A stretch of DNA of 10,723 bases from Deltaproteobacteria bacterium. GTDB taxonomy: Bacteria; Desulfobacterota; Desulfobacteria; Desulfobacterales; JAUVGT01. The DNA lies in NCBI GenBank assembly GCA_030593645.1, contig JAUVGT010000155.1, positions 1-10,723 of the forward strand, written 5' to 3'. The notes beneath the pieces were generated by a model. It worked only from the letters and a program-made list of their open reading frames with translations. It had not been told where the DNA came from and did no database searches. This document shows positions 7,350 to 10,723 of the stretch, piece after piece (position 1 is the stretch's first letter; each line of letters opens with the position of its first letter). A program made the position numbers and the translations under genes.

Positions 7350-7724
7350 TTATATTCCGAGCCATTTCATGGCTTCGTCAAAACTCTTAAACGATTTGAA
7401 CTCTATAGGTAAATTTTCAGTTTTCGCAAAAACTTCGTACATCCTTCCCATTCCGAAATCTGCATCGCGGTTTCCTACAAAAGCCGTTTTCCCACCTTCC
7501 CTTTTTTCTGTAAGTTTCTTCATTTTAATGGCAATATTCCGAAATTGGCTGCTGGTATTATTGTATATATAGCCTTCTGAAACATCCCAAATCACCAGTT
7601 TTGTTGGGGTTTGATCGTAGGGTCCTGAAGCATACTGAATAATTTCATCAGCGGTGAGTTCGCCTTTAACCGAAAAAATAGTCAAATCCTTTTCAAGATC
7701 TATGTTCGTTTCAATAATTGCCAT
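7350..7724 (-). CDS. SpoIIAA/STAS-like small protein
   Basis: A 124-residue cytoplasmic protein resembling the SpoIIAA-like (STAS-fold) family. It opens with a beta strand pair (LTIFSVKGELTADEI), then a core strand with LVIWDVSEG, a helix containing FRNIAIKMKKLTEKREGG, another strand with KTAFVGNRDADFGMGRMYEVF, and a final FKSFDEAMKWLG helix, which is the usual closing pattern of these proteins. The family includes anti-sigma-factor antagonists and lipid- or metabolite-binding regulators; no kinase or sigma regulator lies nearby, so no partner can be named. Two start codons are possible, 7730 and 7724. The Shine-Dalgarno AGGAG at 7734-7738 is only 3 bases from the first but 9 from the second, so 7724 (MAIIETNIDLEKD) is preferred. 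It lies upstream of recC on the same strand with a 62-bp gap. Confidence 0.7.
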   Translation of the reverse strand: MAIIETNIDLEKDLTIFSVKGELTADEIIQYASGPYDQTPTKLVIWDVSEGYIYNNTSSQFRNIAIKMKKLTEKREGGKTAFVGNRDADFGMGRMYEVFAKTENLPIEFKSFKSFDEAMKWLGI

Positions 7725-7733
7725 ATTCATAAG

Positions 7734-7738
7734 CTCCT
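7734..7738 (-). promoter_or_regulatory. Shine-Dalgarno deciding the STAS-like start
   Basis: Minus-strand AGGAG lies 9 bases before ATG 7724 and only 3 before ATG 7730, favouring the downstream start. Confidence 0.55.
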
Positions 7739-7749
7739 ATTGTCACTAA

Positions 7750-7914
7750 ACACTAATACTATTTATAAGTAATGCGAGTCCGATTCAGAACAAGTATGTC
7801 ATTGAAGTCTATAACACCATTCAGAAAATTTCAAGTGGGTTGACGGCCTATATTGTTCGTAATAATAAAAAATCCGTGTTTGGGTTCGACCATGCCGTGT
7901 ATTTTCTAAATTGA
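7750..7914 (+). pseudogene. Protein-like open frame without a start codon
   Basis: The plus frame is open for 54 codons from just after a stop at 7747-7749 to the TGA at 7912-7914. The part from 7774 has protein-like composition, with segments such as NKYVIEVYNTIQKISSGL and a final FGFDHAVYFLN. No ATG, GTG or good TTG start lies in the first half, and no ribosome site is visible. It may be the end of a decayed small gene. I do not recognise the family, and chance is possible. Confidence 0.25.
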
Positions 7915-7951
7915 AACCACATCGAATATAGCATTTATTAAAAGTGCATTC

Positions 7952-7981
7952 TTGACACATTCACGGGTATGTTAGTATAAT
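7952..7981 (+). promoter_or_regulatory. Consensus sigma-70 promoter
   Basis: TTGACA at 7952-7957 and TATAAT at 7976-7981 are perfect -35 and -10 boxes separated by 18 bases. Transcription would begin near 7988 and run rightwards. The first credible gene downstream is the universal stress protein at 8442, about 450 bases on, with the palindromic element in between. So it drives either a long-leader usp transcript or a separate small RNA. No ORF longer than a few codons starts directly after it. Confidence 0.65.
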
Positions 7982-8069
7982 ACAAATACATCACATGGCT
8001 TTCACAATACCGTTAATCTGATGGATGTATTCACCTGGTTATTTCAATCATATTTATTTCACCAGATTT

Positions 8070-8204
8070 GACGGTTTCGTAATCCGCCGTAGGCGGACCA
8101 ACTTCTGCGTTGTGCTGCATTTTGCAATGATTCAACGTACGATAAGTACGCTTCATCATTACAAAAATTGCACGCCTTGAATTTGAACTCTTTACGAAAC
8201 CGTC
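8070..8204. repeat. 135-bp imperfect palindromic element
   Basis: The ends are 13-bp perfect inverted repeats: GACGGTTTCGTAA at 8070-8082 and TTACGAAACCGTC at 8192-8204. Inside are a tight hairpin TCCGCC-GTA-GGCGGA (8083-8097) and a central imperfect palindrome (8126-8140 against 8146-8160), with CGTAC and GTACG flanking GATAA. Much of the interval can fold on itself. It has no coding capacity, so it resembles a MITE or REP-like dispersed element. I believe similar sequences occur between genes in Desulfobacteraceae, but that is recollection and was not searched here. Confidence 0.7.
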
Positions 8205-8217
8205 TAATTCGGACTTT

Positions 8218-8231
8218 TTACGAGACCATCA
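8218..8231. repeat. Second, diverged right end of the palindromic element
   Basis: TTACGAGACCATCA at 8218-8231 matches the element's right end (8192-8205) at most positions, with G for A and A for G changes. It lies 13 bases beyond the first right end, suggesting a nested or partly duplicated copy. Confidence 0.4.
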
Positions 8232-8430
8232 GATTTAGACACGGAAACAATTGAGCGCATCTGCAATATTTTTGACCAACGGATCACATTCCATATTTAT
8301 TTGTATATCGTTGGATTTGTTTTTTTCTTCTGAAAACTCAGTTTGAAGATGTCATTACACACAGTGCAACCCATATTTATTAATTGAGTAATCATTATTT
8401 TAAACCAGTTACACAACAATTAATATTAAA

Positions 8431-8436
8431 GGAGGT
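8431..8436 (+). promoter_or_regulatory. Strong Shine-Dalgarno of the universal stress protein gene
   Basis: GGAGGT is followed by ATG at 8442 (6 bases after GGAGG) and another in-frame ATG at 8445 (9 bases). Either can be the start; the proteins differ by one methionine. Confidence 0.7.
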
Positions 8437-8441
8437 GTATC

Positions 8442-8867
8442 ATGATGGAAATTAATAAAATCATGCTGCCTGTGGACGGATCGGAACATTCAATGCGTGC
8501 TGCCGAATATGCCCTTGAGTTTGCGGAGATGGTCAAAAGTGAAATTTTGATCACCCACAGCCATAGGCCATTTCCAGTCACACTGGGTGAACCGTATTTT
8601 CAAAGAGCCATTAATAAAATCATGGATAAATCGAACAAGCTTCTTGAACCTTACAAGGAAATGTTTGAAAAGAGCGATGTTGAATTTATGGAGCGAATCA
8701 TCGAAGGCACGCCCGGCGAAGTGATACCCAGAATCGCGGAGATTGAATCCTGCGATATGATCATCATGGGTTCCAGGGGTTGTACTGATCTTGAAGGGCT
8801 GCTGCTGGGAAGTGTGACGCACAGAGTTTTAAGTTCTGCGCCCTGCCCGGTTCTGGTGATCAGATAG
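8442..8867 (+). CDS. Universal stress protein, UspA family, ATP-binding type
   Basis: A complete 141-residue single-domain universal stress protein. These cytoplasmic proteins form dimers and help cells survive starvation, oxidative or other stress; the exact biochemical role is usually unknown. The N-terminus INKIMLPVDGSEHSMRAAEYA carries the first strand, the conserved D12 and the SxxAxxxA helix. The C-terminus holds the nucleotide-binding signature G110-xx-G113, nine residues, then G123-S124 (GSRGCTDLEGLLLGSV), so this is the ATP-binding class. It ends in the typical APCPVLVIR strand. The middle (HRPFPVTLGEPYFQ) is variable. The gene has a strong ribosome site and stands alone, convergent with cbiR. 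Its likely promoter is the consensus site at 7952-7981, which would give a leader of about 450 bases; a closer weaker promoter cannot be excluded. Confidence 0.93.
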   Translation: MMEINKIMLPVDGSEHSMRAAEYALEFAEMVKSEILITHSHRPFPVTLGEPYFQRAINKIMDKSNKLLEPYKEMFEKSDVEFMERIIEGTPGEVIPRIAEIESCDMIIMGSRGCTDLEGLLLGSVTHRVLSSAPCPVLVIR

Positions 8868-8880
8868 ATAAAAAAAGATG

Positions 8881-8922
8881 AACGTCGAACATCCAACGTC
8901 GAACATTGAACGTCGAATAAGG
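8881..8922. repeat. Three tandem 14-bp units
   Basis: Three consecutive units: AACGTCGAACATCC (8881-8894), AACGTCGAACATTG (8895-8908) and AACGTCGAATAAGG (8909-8922). All share AACGTCGAA. They begin 13 bases after the stop of the stress-protein gene, in the convergent gap before cbiR. No spacer structure is present, so this is not CRISPR. It looks like a dispersed AACGTCGAACAT intergenic repeat; function unknown. Confidence 0.7.
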
Positions 8923-8993
8923 AATGCGCTTCGCTTTATCTATTTTTTATGATTTAAATGAGTTGCCAGTGTTTAGGGCTTTTCAGCGAATAG

Positions 8994-9788
8994 CTATATC
9001 CAATTCATTTCAAGATAGTTCAACGAGCGTTTTAAATTATTGAAGTTGAATACTTCGATCGATAGAGAACCGCTATAATCTTTAAGAATACTAAAAATTT
9101 TTTCGATATCTTCTGTGGCAAAAATTTCAAGAGATAAATGATCCTCATTGTTTTCAACTCCATGAAGATGCACTATTGCAGTATTCTTTAAATGCTTTTT
9201 CATTAATGCGAAGTAATCAAAACCGTACCGGATCAGATGGCCAATATCGAGGCATACTTTCAGGGACAAATCATCAATCATATTCTCAGCCCATTCAAAT
9301 GGATAATCGAGTGTTTCAATGGACAGAAGATTGCCGGGTATCCCAGCCTGTAATACCTGTTGAATACTTTCCGCTGTGGAGTCCTGCCATGTTTTGACTG
9401 CGTCCATTCGATCATTTTTTTCCATAAACGGAAGATGAAGTGTATAAGTGGTTGGTGATAAAGTCGAAAAAAGATCAATCGATTTGATTATGATTTCAAC
9501 GGCATACTCCCGTTCTGATCTGCTCGAATCTCCGGGATTAATGTCTATGGGCAGGTGAATATTATAAGATATTTTAAATTCCTCTGCCGTAATTGCGAGC
9601 TCAGTTATTTCAGAACGGGATGGAAAACAATTGCTTGAGCGGCTTTCAAATTGCAGCAGTTCGATTTCATCCAGATACGGAGCAAGCATCTTTGCATTAT
9701 ACTGCCAGTTATCCTTATAGATGAATGATGTGGTACCCAATCGAAACGGGAAGATGTTTTTGTATGATTTGTTAAGAGGAATGTGCAT
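8994..9788 (-). CDS. cbiR: Cobamide-remodelling phosphodiesterase CbiR-like TIM-barrel protein
   Basis: A 264-residue protein of the AP endonuclease 2 / xylose isomerase-like TIM-barrel superfamily. The N-terminus FPFRLGTTSFIYKDN and the segment EIELLQFES fit CbiR, described from Akkermansia, which hydrolyses adenosylcobamides to adenosylcobinamide-phosphate so that another lower ligand can be fitted. Likely metal or catalytic residues line the strand ends: E48 (FES), H78 (NIHLP), H118 (TLHLP), E158 (SIETLD), D181 and H184 (CLDIGH), H207 and H209 (VHLHG), E245 (SIEVF). The gene follows cbiB closely on the same strand, which strongly supports a cobamide role. Starts at 9848, 9812 and 9788 are possible. 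9788 has a weak GGA just upstream; 9812 would overlap the cbiB stop. The residual doubt is whether it is a true CbiR or another sugar-isomerase-like member. Confidence 0.75.
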   Translation of the reverse strand: MHIPLNKSYKNIFPFRLGTTSFIYKDNWQYNAKMLAPYLDEIELLQFESRSSNCFPSRSEITELAITAEEFKISYNIHLPIDINPGDSSRSEREYAVEIIIKSIDLFSTLSPTTYTLHLPFMEKNDRMDAVKTWQDSTAESIQQVLQAGIPGNLLSIETLDYPFEWAENMIDDLSLKVCLDIGHLIRYGFDYFALMKKHLKNTAIVHLHGVENNEDHLSLEIFATEDIEKIFSILKDYSGSLSIEVFNFNNLKRSLNYLEMNWI

Positions 9789-9801
9789 TATTCCGATATT
9801 C

Positions 9802-10723
9802 TTATCCAACATACTGAATGAAGGTCGTTGTGGCCGTACAAAGACCAACCCAGAGCGCTGATGACAACATCATCAGGCTGCATGCTTTTTTAATATCAGC
9901 CGATTCAGCATTGTTATATGTTTTACCGATAAATGGTTTTTGCACCAGGGTCCCGTGATAATAATTCGGCCCTCCAAGTTTTACATTTAAAGCCCCTGAA
10001 AACGCCGCTTCCGGATATCCCGCGTTTGGACTTGTATGATTCTTCCCTTCTATAATGGCGGTAATCAAAGCCTGTGATCCTTTCATACCAAGAATCCAGG
10101 CTGACATTGAGATAATAAAAATCGATATCCGGGAGGGAATAAAGTTCGCGATATCATCAATTCTGGCGGCTGCTTTCCCAAAATGAAGATATTTTACATT
10201 TTTGTAGCCGACCATTGAATCAAGAGTATTGATCATTTTGTAGGCCATTGCCAAAGGAGCCCCGCCGATAACCGCATAGAGAATAGGTGATATGACTCCG
10301 TCAACAAGATTCTCTCCCACGGTTTCAATCGCTGCACGTGCAACCCCGCTGCTGTCAAGCTGATCCACTTCCCGTCCTACAATCAGCTTCACCCTGCCCT
10401 TTGCATCTTCTATTTTACCGGTTTTTAATGACCGATACACATCCATGGCTGAATCTTTGAGAGAACACGCGGATATGGCGGAAAATATCAGAATGATTTC
10501 AATGATGCTACCGACTACAGGATGGAATAATTTTGCATAATAAACAATCAAATAGACGGCTGCCCAGGTAAAAGCAATTAATAATATTGATAATAGAGCG
10601 CCGGATAATATTAAATTTTTTAATAATTTTCTAAACAGCGGTTCTAATAATAAAATTGAATTTCCCATCCATCTGACAGGATGCGGCAGAAAACGGGGAT
10701 CACCCAGGATTAAATCGAGTATA
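9802..10723 (-). CDS. cbiB: Adenosylcobinamide-phosphate synthase CbiB/CobD (first few codons beyond right edge)
   Basis: A membrane enzyme of cobamide synthesis that attaches aminopropanol (or its phosphate) to adenosylcobyric acid. The frame is open to the right edge and begins there with ILDLILGDPRFLPHPVRWMG, the standard N-terminal CbiB motif, so the internal ATG at 10668 is not the start; only about 5-15 residues are missing. Other signatures: IETVGENLVDGVISPILY, GGAPLAMAYKMINTLDSMVG, ARIDDIANFIPSRIS, HTSPNAGYPEAAFSGAL and KLGGPNYYHG. Several hydrophobic segments fit the expected multi-span topology. The 306 visible residues match the normal length of about 310-320. The stop at 9802-9804 lies 13 bases before the preferred cbiR start, and an alternative cbiR start overlaps it, indicating translational coupling in one operon. 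Confidence 0.95.
   Translation of the reverse strand, partial: ILDLILGDPRFLPHPVRWMGNSILLLEPLFRKLLKNLILSGALLSILLIAFTWAAVYLIVYYAKLFHPVVGSIIEIILIFSAISACSLKDSAMDVYRSLKTGKIEDAKGRVKLIVGREVDQLDSSGVARAAIETVGENLVDGVISPILYAVIGGAPLAMAYKMINTLDSMVGYKNVKYLHFGKAAARIDDIANFIPSRISIFIISMSAWILGMKGSQALITAIIEGKNHTSPNAGYPEAAFSGALNVKLGGPNYYHGTLVQKPFIGKTYNNAESADIKKACSLMMLSSALWVGLCTATTTFIQYVG

Noticed and set aside
8490..8896. Minus-strand open frames opposite the stress-protein gene
   Set aside because: They are antisense to a complete, motif-bearing UspA protein.
8881..8922. CRISPR array
   Set aside because: The units are 14 bp, directly abutting, with no spacers and no cas genes nearby.

Overview
The window looks like a chromosomal segment of an AT-leaning, Gram-negative anaerobe, most likely a sulfate-reducing deltaproteobacterium (Desulfobacterota, Desulfobacteraceae-like). 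This is an inference. It rests on the cobamide gene pair cbiB-cbiR, a RecBCD-type recC, a periplasmic solute-binding protein, a chemoreceptor remnant and palindromic intergenic repeats of a kind I associate with that group. No rRNA or tRNA gene was seen.

Layout. Positions 1-1098 (minus) hold the N-terminal part of an Lhr-type DEAD/DEAH helicase that runs off the left edge. After a gap with a short hairpin and a degenerate hexamer tract comes a small three-helix membrane protein (1418-1741, plus). Next is a khpA-like KH-domain gene (1878-2109, plus) whose frame is broken twice, each time by one missing A in an A run. A strong 15-bp hairpin (2244-2281) separates it from an orphan periplasmic solute-binding protein (2422-3213, minus). 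Upstream of that lies a small fragment resembling the tail of a methyl-accepting chemotaxis protein (3315-3444, minus), then about 570 bp without a gene.

Positions 4018-7287 (minus) encode a full-length RecC, with no recB or recD beside it. It is preceded on the same strand by a SpoIIAA/STAS-like protein (7350-7724). A 700-bp intergenic region follows. It contains a start-less protein-like open frame, a fully consensus sigma-70 promoter and a 135-bp imperfect palindromic element. It leads into a universal stress protein gene (8442-8867, plus). After three 14-bp tandem units come cbiR (8994-9788, minus) and cbiB (9802 to the right edge, minus), which form an operon transcribed from the right.

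How the genes work together. The clearest unit is cbiB-cbiR. CbiB makes adenosylcobinamide(-phosphate) from adenosylcobyric acid, and CbiR-family enzymes regenerate adenosylcobinamide-phosphate from finished cobamides, so synthesis and salvage/remodelling meet at one intermediate. RecC and Lhr are both DNA-repair proteins but are not in one transcription unit. The most unusual observations are the doubly frameshifted khpA, substitutions in RecC at positions that read Chi in E. coli, the consensus promoter with no adjacent ORF, and the nested palindromic element. I did not find a convincing new multi-gene system.
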